Shown here: in pieces, positions 27,866-41,000 of the stretch
Layout: every line of letters begins with the position of its first letter
Position numbering within the stretch: position 1 is the stretch's first letter
The notes under the pieces: generated by a model
What the model was told of the DNA's origin: nothing
The model's input: the letters and a program-made list of their open reading frames with translations, nothing else
The model's database searches: none
Source: Siphonodentalium dalli
Lineage: Eukaryota > Mollusca > Scaphopoda > Gadilida > Siphonodentaliidae
Reading direction: 5' to 3'
DNA: 64,000 nucleotides
Assembly (NCBI GenBank): GCA_032622095.1
Contig: CP136069.1
Location: 167,952,394 to 168,016,393 of the forward strand
Program-made: the position numbers and the translations under genes

Positions 27866-28366
27866 ATACACGACAGTAAAAATAGTTGAAATCATCGCAA
27901 AAAAAAAATTGCGAAAATTTTGCCCCCACCCAAACCCCAAAAATATAAGTCCGTCCCTGTTCAAAACTTTTTTTCGTATCAAGTTGCTAATGATTAACTG
28001 CATAGAAGATCTCAAATCTGGATACCTTGCATGCCATAGCCAGACACAGGATATGAAATAAATCGAGTTTTGCGAACCATGGGCGACAACTCTGTGGCGA
28101 AAGCGCGGACATAAATTGTAATGCATTCATCCAATAGGGCATAATGAGGTGTACATATGGTCCATATTTGGAGTCTCTGCTGCTCATACTTTTCGAGATC
28201 TAGCATCCCCATTTTTTCACAAAAGGGGAGATAACTCTGTAAATCAAGGGCGGACAATATCCTATATAGTCTATTGACCTAGAATTAGTATAGGTCTATA
28301 TACGTACGAAATTCCAGATCTCTATATATTGTACTTCCAGAGATATAAGAGTTACAAATTTGCTAA

Positions 28367-28398
<32 letters not shown>

Positions 28399-29784
28399 TT
28401 GGAAAAAAATAAAAAATTGAATAACAATATACTTCCATATTAAAATATGGAAGTATAATAAGGGAATCGCGCGAAATTGATTGGTATGTCGATATTATGG
28501 TTTATTGACATTTCTGTGTTCAGTTTGAACGTTCTGGTGTGACCTCCACCCATGCCTCGAAATTTGGTGACGTGGATAGAAAAGTCGCCATATCTCGGCC
28601 AATTTTTGAGATATCTTGCTAATTTTTGCGTCATTGTGTTCGTATTTGATGTCCCTATAATATTTACCAGGGTTTTGGTGAGGTATTGTGCCGATATTTT
28701 ATAATGTAGGCCAATATGTATGTTGTTCTGTTCATACTTTTCGAATATCTCTCGCCTCTATCGACATAATACGGCAAGTAGGTAATCGTTTAGAAGTACT
28801 AGAAATTCCCCATCGAATGACATCAAACACGTGACGATTGGTTGAAGGAATTTAAATTCATAGTGCATTTTCTGTAAACTTGAAAAAAAGGAAGTGGCCA
28901 CAATTTCTACATTTCTCAACCGATTCATAAAATTCACTCATAATGACACTCAGTACATCTTATAGATACTTCACAACAATTTTGGTTCAAATCAGCGACC
29001 AAAAACAATTGACAAATTTTGACCCCCTCCCTAGTGCGGACAAATTTCATTGGACCTTGGTCAAAATTTCACCATTTCATCTTCTCTCTATAGATAAGAC
29101 GCTCACATAAACCAAATCCAGTTTATATGCGTCGTCTAGGAGGAGATAGAGTCAAAAGCACTTTCTCCTCAATTGATGTATGAATACAATGTTCGATGGT
29201 CTGTAACTTGGACATTTCTCAACCGATTTACAAAATTCTTTCAGGAGGATCATTGGTACGTCCTATAGATACACGACAGTAAAAATAGTTGAAATCATCG
29301 CAAAAAAAAAATTGCGAAAATTTTGCCCCCACCCAAACCCCAAAAATATAAGTCCGTCCCTGTTCAAAACTTTTTTTCGTATCAAGTTGCTAATGATTAA
29401 CTGCATAGAAGATCTCAAATCTGGATACCTTGCATGCCATAGCCAGACACAGGATATGAAATAAATCGAGTTTTGCGAACCATGGGCGACAACTCTGTGG
29501 CGAAAGCGCGGACATAAATTGTAATGCATTCATCCAATAGGGCATAATGAGGTGTACATATGGTCCATATTTGGAGTCTCTGCTGCTCATACTTTTCGAG
29601 ATCTAGCATCCCCATTTTTTCACAAAAGGGGAGATAACTCTGTAAATCAAGGGCGGACAATATCCTATATAGTCTATTGACCTAGAATTAGTATAGGTCT
29701 ATATACGTACGAAATTCCAGATCTCTATATATTGTACTTCCAGAGATATAAGAGTTACAAATTTGCTAAGAATAATAATAATAA

Positions 29785-29830
29785 CTAGAGGGGTAAAATT
29801 CTGGCCTGCAGAATTTTGATACTTCCATAT
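29785..29830 (-). other. Element 1 3' terminus: CTAG, hairpin, inner inverted repeat
   Basis: CTAG at 29785-29788 next to the AAT tract, then a 6-nt spacer, then hairpin AAAATTCTG-GCCTG-CAGAATTTT (9-bp perfect stem, 29795-29817), then G and ATACTTCCATAT (29819-29830). On the minus strand this reads inverted repeat, hairpin, short spacer, CTAG, then T. The layout repeats at 57875-57920 and 59266-59311 with a different hairpin sequence but the same shape, so the structure is kept, not the stem sequence. Confidence 0.7.
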
Positions 29831-30240
29831 AAATTCCCCATCCCGATCACCATCCATAATTCAATCCTTCACCCACCGCTATTCAATCCTTACCCATAAA
29901 CCGCTTCATAACCCTGATATTTCGATAAGAACAACCTTAGTCGTAGCCGATCTATAATCACAACCCTTTCCATAGACATATCTACAGCACTTAACTCTAA
30001 CCCAATAAAATACCCTGAACATATTCATTACCCTCCCGCAAACCATATCCATAGCTATACATTGACCTTACCATAACCCTTTCGATAAGCATAGTCATAC
30101 ATACACAAGTACCCAAAACCAAATCCTTTGTAAAACTGACACCGTCACAATTTTGACATTCACAATATCCACAACTGTAACCCAATTTATAAACCACATC
30201 ATGTCCATAACATTAACATTAAACATAACACTGATCTACA
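29831..30240. other. Strongly C-over-G skewed, AC-rich segment
   Basis: By hand count only about 27 of 410 bases are G, while C is roughly four times commoner. Short motifs such as CATAACCCT, ACCCATAA, ACAACCCT and CCATAA recur irregularly. It resembles a worn minisatellite of about 6-7 nt. It is not a clean telomere repeat. A 66-codon minus-strand ORF here is Gly/Tyr-rich because of the skew and is not supported as a gene. Confidence 0.55.
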
Positions 30241-30800
30241 CATATCTATAATCATATACTTAATGTATTATATAGTCATCAGGGTATAAAATATTAAATA
30301 TGAGTCGAAGAATTCTGATCGGAAATTATTCTATTGATTAATATTGATTTCATTTCGAATATCTACTGGTCTAAAAATGTGTGGTTGTTCAGCTAACGAA
30401 CAATAGTTGTTACTGTTACCAGTGACCAGGTCTGTTCTAAAAATAAATCAATAACTTGTCCCAATTAATCATCTCATTTCATAATGAAATATTTGAAATA
30501 AATTCAATATGAGCTGATAGAAGTCTTTCCGGACAAGGGTCTTTAATTCATATTTATCATTTTGTATCCACAAAACTATTTCAAACTTGTTATTTAAAGA
30601 GTTAGTCATATTGTTAACCCTTCACATTAAATTTTATAACTGTATACTGTCATCCGGGAGTATTTTTCTACATGATAAGTGAATGCATGTAACATCTATC
30701 AGGCACTTAATCTTGATTAACTCATTGGGCATTCATTTGAAAAGTTAAACAAATTCACCGAATTTCCACGTGGATAGTACCGACCACATCCAATTTGTTT
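30241..30800. other. Non-repetitive AT-rich stretch, nothing recognised
   Basis: AT-rich single-copy-looking DNA inside element 1. No ORF of useful length, no RNA gene and no tandem repeat was seen. Confidence 0.5.
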
Positions 30801-31760
30801 TATCTCAATTTCTCCATTTTGTTCTTTGCTAGTTTAACTTGAAGTTGCCAAAAGCCTCGACCAACCGATGCGTGTTCTCCGTTAGACGGATGGCTTTTAT
30901 ACCACAGTCAAACTTTCAGGATGTATCTATTGTATACTGATGCAGATGCTCATACATTTCACTCACTCCTTCACTATCCTGCCTGAATTTCGACTTTTGC
31001 CATATATCGATGTAGGCTGTGTTCCTATGCATGTAGTATGTATTACGCTATATATCGTCGCCACGAGTGAATCATTTGCTCTAAAACTTAAGAAATCGCA
31101 CCAGTGTTGGGCGTTGGTATCCCTTATCACAACCACACGTCAACAAAATTTTATCTCCATATTTGATTTTTCCAAGTATTTTTAGACTTTTGGTTTTTGT
31201 TGGAATTTGCCAATATGTACCCACCTGAACACGAGCTGTCCGTTAGTCAGGTTGCTCTGTCAGTAGAGGGGTCAAACTTTGGGATATTAACAAAAATATA
31301 TCAACGTACCTGCTCCTGCATTACCTCGCTCCTTCATTAACCCTTTCGGATTTGGCGAGAAAAATAGCTTAGTGATACAGCACTTAAATATACGTGTTAA
31401 CATTATAAAGCCTCGCCACGGGTAAACCTTCTACCTTAGGGCAAATTAAGCAGATATCGATAAGTTGCGCTTGGATACTATCTATCATATCCACTATTCA
31501 AAAAAATTTAATATCGATGTTTGATTTTTAGACAATTTTCCCCCCTTTGATTTTCGTTGGAAATTGCAAAAAGTCTGAACTCACCGGAAGCTAGCACGCT
31601 GTTTGATAGTTTACTGTTACAGTAGAGCTGTCAAACTTTGGGGGGCTACCTACGGGATAATGCAGTACCTGCTCCTACATTAACCTTGCTCATCAATTAG
31701 CCCGTTGGATTTGGCGCCAAAAATAAGTCATTTTTATTGTCGATGTCGTAGATCGGTAAC
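30801..31760. repeat. ~360-bp degenerate tandem repeat, about 2.5 copies
   Basis: The landmark TCAAACTTT recurs at about 30908, 31272 and 31631, giving a period near 360 bp. Other landmarks keep the same order: CTCCTTCATTAACC (31330; CTCATCAATTAGCC at 31689), GGATTTGGCG (31349, 31708), CGCCACG (31060, 31414), TTTGATTTTT and GTTGGAA.TTGC (31200, 31557). A last fragment, GCTCCTTCATTAGCCGAAT, lies at about 32019, just before the C array. An 81-codon plus-strand ORF at 30940 is not conserved in the other copies. Confidence 0.6.
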
Positions 31761-31851
31761 GGTTAGGGAAAAAACTTAAAAATGGTATATTCCGGTGCGA
31801 ATCACTCTTCCCATTCGGAAAATGCAATAAAAATATTATACCGCTGGACTT

Positions 31852-31852
<1 letters not shown>

Positions 31853-31885
<33 letters not shown>
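31853..31885 (-). repeat. Poly-T run of 33 (poly-A on the minus strand)
   Basis: Uninterrupted run of 33 T. On the minus strand it is a poly-A that follows about 156 bp of non-satellite sequence, so it could be the tail of a small retroposed insertion. It could also be a plain homopolymer expansion. No SINE promoter boxes were recognised. The 64- and 113-codon ORFs crossing it are low-complexity artefacts. Confidence 0.7.
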
Positions 31886-31887
<2 letters not shown>

Positions 31888-32041
31888 AAAATCTGCCGTT
31901 TACATCCGCCACCCGTCAGCCTGGTCTCACCACCCTCGGCCTGGTCTCACAACCCGACCTGGTATCATTACCCAGCATGGTTTCGGCGCCTCCCCGATTA
32001 TGCTTCATCCTCTACCATGCTCCTTCATTAGCCGAATTATT
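31886..32041. repeat. Short segment with an 18-20-bp minisatellite
   Basis: At 31918-31987 the motif CTGGTCTCACCACCCTCGGC is repeated as CTGGTCTCACAACCCGAC, CTGGTATCATTACCCAGCA and TGGTTTCGGC, about 3.5 imperfect copies. It is GC-richer than everything around it, which suggests a different origin from the satellite. It ends where the C array starts. Confidence 0.6.
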
Positions 32042-35000
32042 TAATGTTCGATGGTCTGTAACTTGGACATTTCTCAACCGATTTACAAAATTCTTTCAGG
32101 AGGATCATTGGTACGTCCTATAGATACACGACAGTAAAAATAGTTGAAATCATCGCAAAAAAAAAATTGCGAAAATTTTGCCCCCACCCAAACCCCAAAA
32201 ATATAAGTCCGTCCCTGTTCAAAACTTTTTTTCGTATCAAGTTGCTAATGATTAACTGCATAGAAGATCTCAAATCTGGATACCTTGCATGCCATAGCCA
32301 GACACAGGATATGAAATAAATCGAGTTTTGCGAACCATGGGCGACAACTCTGTGGCGAAAGCGCGGACATAAATTGTAATGCATTCACCCAATAGGGCAT
32401 AATGAGGTGCACATATGGTCCATATTTGGAGTCTCTGCTGCTCATACTTTTCGAGATACAGCATCCCTATTTTTTCACAAAAGGGGAGATAACTCTGTAA
32501 ATCAAGGGCGGACAATATCCTATATAGTCTATTGACCTAGAATTAGTATAGGTCTATATACGTACGAAATTACAGATCTCTATATATTGTACTTCCAGAG
32601 ATATAAGAGTTACAAAATTGCTAAGAATAATAATAATAATAATAATATTGGAAAAAAATAATAAATTGAATAACAATATACTTCCATATTAAAATATGGA
32701 AGTATAATAAGGGAATCGCGTGAAATTGATTGGTATGTCGATATTATGGTTTATTGACATTTCTGTGTTCAGTTTGAACGTTCTGGTGTGACCTCCACCC
32801 ATGCCTCGAAATTTGGTGACGTGGATAGAAAAGTCGCCATATCTCGGCCAATTTTTGAGATATCTTGCTAATTTTTGCGTCATTGTGTTCGTATTTGATG
32901 CCCCTATAATATTTACCAGGGTTTTGGTGAGGTATTGTGCCGATATTTTATAATGTAGGCCAATATGTATGTTGTTCTATTCATACTTTTCGAATATCTC
33001 TCGCCTCTATCGACATAATACGGCAAGTAGGTAATCGTTTAGAAGTACTAGAAATTCCCCATCGAATGACACCAAACACGTGACGATTGGTTGAAGGAAT
33101 TTAAATTCATAGTGCATTTTCTGTAAACTTGAAAAAAAGGAAGTGGCCACAATTTCTACATTTCTCAACCGATTCATAAAATTCACCCATAATGACACTC
33201 AGTACATCTTATAGATACTTCACAACAATTTTGGTTCAAATCAGCGACCAAAAACAATTGACAAATTTTGACCCCCTCCCTAGTGCGGACAAATTTCATT
33301 GGACCTTGGTCAAAATTTCACCATTTCATCTTCTCTCTATAGATAAGACGCTCACATAAACCAAATCCAGTTTATATGCGTCGTCTAGGAGGAGATAGAG
33401 TCAAAAGCACTTTCTCCTCAATTGATGTATGAATACAATGTTCGATGGTCTGTAACTTGGACATTTCTCAACCGATTTACAAAATTCTTTCAGGAGGATC
33501 ATTGGTACGTCCTATAGATACACGACAGTAAAAATAGTTGAAATCATCGCAAAAAAAAAATTGCGAAAATTTTGCCCCCACCCAAACCCCAAAAATATAA
33601 GTCCGTCCCTGTTCAAAACTTTTTTTCGTATCAAGTTGCTAATGATTAACTGCATAGAAGATCTCAAATCTGGATACCTTGCATGCCATAGCCAGACACA
33701 GGATATGAAATAAATCGAGTTTTGCGAACCATGGGCGACAACTCTGTGGCGAAAGCGCGGACATAAATTGTAATGCATTCACCCAATAGGGCATAATGAG
33801 GTGCACATATGGTCCATATTTGGAGTCTCTGCTGCTCATACTTTTCGAGATACAGCATCCCTATTTTTTCACAAAAGGGGAGATAACTCTGTAAATCAAG
33901 GGCGGACAATATCCTATATAGTCTATTGACCTAGAATTAGTATAGGTCTATATACGTACGAAATTACAGATCTCTATATATTGTACTTCCAGAGATATAA
34001 GAGTTACAAAATTGCTAAGAATAATAATAATAATAATAATATTGGAAAAAAATAATAAATTGAATAACAATATACTTCCATATTAAAATATGGAAGTATA
34101 ATAAGGGAATCGCGTGAAATTGATTGGTATGTCGATATTATGGTTTATTGACATTTCTGTGTTCAGTTTGAACGTTCTGGTGTGACCTCCACCCATGCCT
34201 CGAAATTTGGTGACGTGGATAGAAAAGTCGCCATATCTCGGCCAATTTTTGAGATATCTTGCTAATTTTTGCGTCATTGTGTTCGTATTTGATGCCCCTA
34301 TAATATTTACCAGGGTTTTGGTGAGGTATTGTGCCGATATTTTATAATGTAGGCCAATATGTATGTTGTTCTATTCATACTTTTCGAATATCTCTCGCCT
34401 CTATCGACATAATACGGCAAGTAGGTAATCGTTTAGAAGTACTAGAAATTCCCCATCGAATGACACCAAACACGTGACGATTGGTTGAAGGAATTTAAAT
34501 TCATAGTGCATTTTCTGTAAACTTGAAAAAAAGGAAGTGGCCACAATTTCTACATTTCTCAACCGATTCATAAAATTCACCCATAATGACACTCAGTACA
34601 TCTTATAGATACTTCACAACAATTTTGGTTCAAATCAGCGACCAAAAACAATTGACAAATTTTGACCCCCTCCCTAGTGCGGACAAATTTCATTGGACCT
34701 TGGTCAAAATTTCACCATTTCATCTTCTCTCTATAGATAAGACGCTCACATAAACCAAATCCAGTTTATATGCGTCGTCTAGGAGGAGATAGAGTCAAAA
34801 GCACTTTCTCCTCAATTGATGTATGAATACAATGTTCGATGGTCTGTAACTTGGACATTTCTCAACCGATTTACAAAATTCTTTCAGGAGGATCATTGGT
34901 ACGTCCTATAGATACACGACAGTAAAAATAGTTGAAATCATCGCAAAAAAAAAATTGCGAAAATTTTGCCCCCACCCAAACCCCAAAAATATAAGTCCGT

Positions 35001-38000
35001 CCCTGTTCAAAACTTTTTTTCGTATCAAGTTGCTAATGATTAACTGCATAGAAGATCTCAAATCTGGATACCTTGCATGCCATAGCCAGACACAGGATAT
35101 GAAATAAATCGAGTTTTGCGAACCATGGGCGACAACTCTGTGGCGAAAGCGCGGACATAAATTGTAATGCATTCACCCAATAGGGCATAATGAGGTGCAC
35201 ATATGGTCCATATTTGGAGTCTCTGCTGCTCATACTTTTCGAGATACAGCATCCCTATTTTTTCACAAAAGGGGAGATAACTCTGTAAATCAAGGGCGGA
35301 CAATATCCTATATAGTCTATTGACCTAGAATTAGTATAGGTCTATATACGTACGAAATTACAGATCTCTATATATTGTACTTCCAGAGATATAAGAGTTA
35401 CAAAATTGCTAAGAATAATAATAATAATAATAATATTGGAAAAAAATAATAAATTGAATAACAATATACTTCCATATTAAAATATGGAAGTATAATAAGG
35501 GAATCGCGTGAAATTGATTGGTATGTCGATATTATGGTTTATTGACATTTCTGTGTTCAGTTTGAACGTTCTGGTGTGACCTCCACCCATGCCTCGAAAT
35601 TTGGTGACGTGGATAGAAAAGTCGCCATATCTCGGCCAATTTTTGAGATATCTTGCTAATTTTTGCGTCATTGTGTTCGTATTTGATGCCCCTATAATAT
35701 TTACCAGGGTTTTGGTGAGGTATTGTGCCGATATTTTATAATGTAGGCCAATATGTATGTTGTTCTATTCATACTTTTCGAATATCTCTCGCCTCTATCG
35801 ACATAATACGGCAAGTAGGTAATCGTTTAGAAGTACTAGAAATTCCCCATCGAATGACACCAAACACGTGACGATTGGTTGAAGGAATTTAAATTCATAG
35901 TGCATTTTCTGTAAACTTGAAAAAAAGGAAGTGGCCACAATTTCTACATTTCTCAACCGATTCATAAAATTCACCCATAATGACACTCAGTACATCTTAT
36001 AGATACTTCACAACAATTTTGGTTCAAATCAGCGACCAAAAACAATTGACAAATTTTGACCCCCTCCCTAGTGCGGACAAATTTCATTGGACCTTGGTCA
36101 AAATTTCACCATTTCATCTTCTCTCTATAGATAAGACGCTCACATAAACCAAATCCAGTTTATATGCGTCGTCTAGGAGGAGATAGAGTCAAAAGCACTT
36201 TCTCCTCAATTGATGTATGAATACAATGTTCGATGGTCTGTAACTTGGACATTTCTCAACCGATTTACAAAATTCTTTCAGGAGGATCATTGGTACGTCC
36301 TATAGATACACGACAGTAAAAATAGTTGAAATCATCGCAAAAAAAAAATTGCGAAAATTTTGCCCCCACCCAAACCCCAAAAATATAAGTCCGTCCCTGT
36401 TCAAAACTTTTTTTCGTATCAAGTTGCTAATGATTAACTGCATAGAAGATCTCAAATCTGGATACCTTGCATGCCATAGCCAGACACAGGATATGAAATA
36501 AATCGAGTTTTGCGAACCATGGGCGACAACTCTGTGGCGAAAGCGCGGACATAAATTGTAATGCATTCACCCAATAGGGCATAATGAGGTGCACATATGG
36601 TCCATATTTGGAGTCTCTGCTGCTCATACTTTTCGAGATACAGCATCCCTATTTTTTCACAAAAGGGGAGATAACTCTGTAAATCAAGGGCGGACAATAT
36701 CCTATATAGTCTATTGACCTAGAATTAGTATAGGTCTATATACGTACGAAATTACAGATCTCTATATATTGTACTTCCAGAGATATAAGAGTTACAAAAT
36801 TGCTAAGAATAATAATAATAATAATAATATTGGAAAAAAATAATAAATTGAATAACAATATACTTCCATATTAAAATATGGAAGTATAATAAGGGAATCG
36901 CGTGAAATTGATTGGTATGTCGATATTATGGTTTATTGACATTTCTGTGTTCAGTTTGAACGTTCTGGTGTGACCTCCACCCATGCCTCGAAATTTGGTG
37001 ACGTGGATAGAAAAGTCGCCATATCTCGGCCAATTTTTGAGATATCTTGCTAATTTTTGCGTCATTGTGTTCGTATTTGATGCCCCTATAATATTTACCA
37101 GGGTTTTGGTGAGGTATTGTGCCGATATTTTATAATGTAGGCCAATATGTATGTTGTTCTATTCATACTTTTCGAATATCTCTCGCCTCTATCGACATAA
37201 TACGGCAAGTAGGTAATCGTTTAGAAGTACTAGAAATTCCCCATCGAATGACACCAAACACGTGACGATTGGTTGAAGGAATTTAAATTCATAGTGCATT
37301 TTCTGTAAACTTGAAAAAAAGGAAGTGGCCACAATTTCTACATTTCTCAACCGATTCATAAAATTCACCCATAATGACACTCAGTACATCTTATAGATAC
37401 TTCACAACAATTTTGGTTCAAATCAGCGACCAAAAACAATTGACAAATTTTGACCCCCTCCCTAGTGCGGACAAATTTCATTGGACCTTGGTCAAAATTT
37501 CACCATTTCATCTTCTCTCTATAGATAAGACGCTCACATAAACCAAATCCAGTTTATATGCGTCGTCTAGGAGGAGATAGAGTCAAAAGCACTTTCTCCT
37601 CAATTGATGTATGAATACAATGTTCGATGGTCTGTAACTTGGACATTTCTCAACCGATTTACAAAATTCTTTCAGGAGGATCATTGGTACGTCCTATAGA
37701 TACACGACAGTAAAAATAGTTGAAATCATCGCAAAAAAAAAATTGCGAAAATTTTGCCCCCACCCAAACCCCAAAAATATAAGTCCGTCCCTGTTCAAAA
37801 CTTTTTTTCGTATCAAGTTGCTAATGATTAACTGCATAGAAGATCTCAAATCTGGATACCTTGCATGCCATAGCCAGACACAGGATATGAAATAAATCGA
37901 GTTTTGCGAACCATGGGCGACAACTCTGTGGCGAAAGCGCGGACATAAATTGTAATGCATTCACCCAATAGGGCATAATGAGGTGCACATATGGTCCATA

Positions 38001-41000
38001 TTTGGAGTCTCTGCTGCTCATACTTTTCGAGATACAGCATCCCTATTTTTTCACAAAAGGGGAGATAACTCTGTAAATCAAGGGCGGACAATATCCTATA
38101 TAGTCTATTGACCTAGAATTAGTATAGGTCTATATACGTACGAAATTACAGATCTCTATATATTGTACTTCCAGAGATATAAGAGTTACAAAATTGCTAA
38201 GAATAATAATAATAATAATAATATTGGAAAAAAATAATAAATTGAATAACAATATACTTCCATATTAAAATATGGAAGTATAATAAGGGAATCGCGTGAA
38301 ATTGATTGGTATGTCGATATTATGGTTTATTGACATTTCTGTGTTCAGTTTGAACGTTCTGGTGTGACCTCCACCCATGCCTCGAAATTTGGTGACGTGG
38401 ATAGAAAAGTCGCCATATCTCGGCCAATTTTTGAGATATCTTGCTAATTTTTGCGTCATTGTGTTCGTATTTGATGCCCCTATAATATTTACCAGGGTTT
38501 TGGTGAGGTATTGTGCCGATATTTTATAATGTAGGCCAATATGTATGTTGTTCTATTCATACTTTTCGAATATCTCTCGCCTCTATCGACATAATACGGC
38601 AAGTAGGTAATCGTTTAGAAGTACTAGAAATTCCCCATCGAATGACACCAAACACGTGACGATTGGTTGAAGGAATTTAAATTCATAGTGCATTTTCTGT
38701 AAACTTGAAAAAAAGGAAGTGGCCACAATTTCTACATTTCTCAACCGATTCATAAAATTCACCCATAATGACACTCAGTACATCTTATAGATACTTCACA
38801 ACAATTTTGGTTCAAATCAGCGACCAAAAACAATTGACAAATTTTGACCCCCTCCCTAGTGCGGACAAATTTCATTGGACCTTGGTCAAAATTTCACCAT
38901 TTCATCTTCTCTCTATAGATAAGACGCTCACATAAACCAAATCCAGTTTATATGCGTCGTCTAGGAGGAGATAGAGTCAAAAGCACTTTCTCCTCAATTG
39001 ATGTATGAATACAATGTTCGATGGTCTGTAACTTGGACATTTCTCAACCGATTTACAAAATTCTTTCAGGAGGATCATTGGTACGTCCTATAGATACACG
39101 ACAGTAAAAATAGTTGAAATCATCGCAAAAAAAAAATTGCGAAAATTTTGCCCCCACCCAAACCCCAAAAATATAAGTCCGTCCCTGTTCAAAACTTTTT
39201 TTCGTATCAAGTTGCTAATGATTAACTGCATAGAAGATCTCAAATCTGGATACCTTGCATGCCATAGCCAGACACAGGATATGAAATAAATCGAGTTTTG
39301 CGAACCATGGGCGACAACTCTGTGGCGAAAGCGCGGACATAAATTGTAATGCATTCACCCAATAGGGCATAATGAGGTGCACATATGGTCCATATTTGGA
39401 GTCTCTGCTGCTCATACTTTTCGAGATACAGCATCCCTATTTTTTCACAAAAGGGGAGATAACTCTGTAAATCAAGGGCGGACAATATCCTATATAGTCT
39501 ATTGACCTAGAATTAGTATAGGTCTATATACGTACGAAATTACAGATCTCTATATATTGTACTTCCAGAGATATAAGAGTTACAAAATTGCTAAGAATAA
39601 TAATAATAATAATAATATTGGAAAAAAATAATAAATTGAATAACAATATACTTCCATATTAAAATATGGAAGTATAATAAGGGAATCGCGTGAAATTGAT
39701 TGGTATGTCGATATTATGGTTTATTGACATTTCTGTGTTCAGTTTGAACGTTCTGGTGTGACCTCCACCCATGCCTCGAAATTTGGTGACGTGGATAGAA
39801 AAGTCGCCATATCTCGGCCAATTTTTGAGATATCTTGCTAATTTTTGCGTCATTGTGTTCGTATTTGATGCCCCTATAATATTTACCAGGGTTTTGGTGA
39901 GGTATTGTGCCGATATTTTATAATGTAGGCCAATATGTATGTTGTTCTATTCATACTTTTCGAATATCTCTCGCCTCTATCGACATAATACGGCAAGTAG
40001 GTAATCGTTTAGAAGTACTAGAAATTCCCCATCGAATGACACCAAACACGTGACGATTGGTTGAAGGAATTTAAATTCATAGTGCATTTTCTGTAAACTT
40101 GAAAAAAAGGAAGTGGCCACAATTTCTACATTTCTCAACCGATTCATAAAATTCACCCATAATGACACTCAGTACATCTTATAGATACTTCACAACAATT
40201 TTGGTTCAAATCAGCGACCAAAAACAATTGACAAATTTTGACCCCCTCCCTAGTGCGGACAAATTTCATTGGACCTTGGTCAAAATTTCACCATTTCATC
40301 TTCTCTCTATAGATAAGACGCTCACATAAACCAAATCCAGTTTATATGCGTCGTCTAGGAGGAGATAGAGTCAAAAGCACTTTCTCCTCAATTGATGTAT
40401 GAATACAATGTTCGATGGTCTGTAACTTGGACATTTCTCAACCGATTTACAAAATTCTTTCAGGAGGATCATTGGTACGTCCTATAGATACACGACAGTA
40501 AAAATAGTTGAAATCATCGCAAAAAAAAAATTGCGAAAATTTTGCCCCCACCCAAACCCCAAAAATATAAGTCCGTCCCTGTTCAAAACTTTTTTTCGTA
40601 TCAAGTTGCTAATGATTAACTGCATAGAAGATCTCAAATCTGGATACCTTGCATGCCATAGCCAGACACAGGATATGAAATAAATCGAGTTTTGCGAACC
40701 ATGGGCGACAACTCTGTGGCGAAAGCGCGGACATAAATTGTAATGCATTCACCCAATAGGGCATAATGAGGTGCACATATGGTCCATATTTGGAGTCTCT
40801 GCTGCTCATACTTTTCGAGATACAGCATCCCTATTTTTTCACAAAAGGGGAGATAACTCTGTAAATCAAGGGCGGACAATATCCTATATAGTCTATTGAC
40901 CTAGAATTAGTATAGGTCTATATACGTACGAAATTACAGATCTCTATATATTGTACTTCCAGAGATATAAGAGTTACAAAATTGCTAAGAATAATAATAA

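Larger units (their letters stand above)
7335..29782 (-). repeat. B-type satellite array, block 1 (16 monomers)
   Basis: Head-to-tail array of 1403-bp B monomers. Equivalent points recur at 8992, 10395, 11798, 13201 and so on to 25828, every 1403 bp exactly. From (AAT)n to (AAT)n the block is 16.0 monomers. Copies from about 8.5 to 26.9 kb look identical by eye. Exceptions are a 5-nt TTTGC duplication near 8427 and a one-T loss near 7931 in the first copy, 11 AAT instead of 10 at about 26.97 kb, and loss of ATAG at about 27864. Each copy has three overlapping minus-strand ORFs of 66-88 codons in different frames plus a 64-codon ORF. None has a recognisable domain and all are treated as by-products of repetition. 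Confidence 0.92.

Noticed and set aside
7335-29782. CRISPR array or tandem gene family
   Set aside because: The period is 1.4 kb with no spacers, and there is no coding content. This is a satellite array.
29831-30240. Interstitial telomere repeat
   Set aside because: ACCCT-like words occur but without a regular hexamer register.
31782-32123. 113-codon plus-strand ORF with a poly-Phe run
   Set aside because: It is created by the 33-nt T run and runs into satellite DNA.
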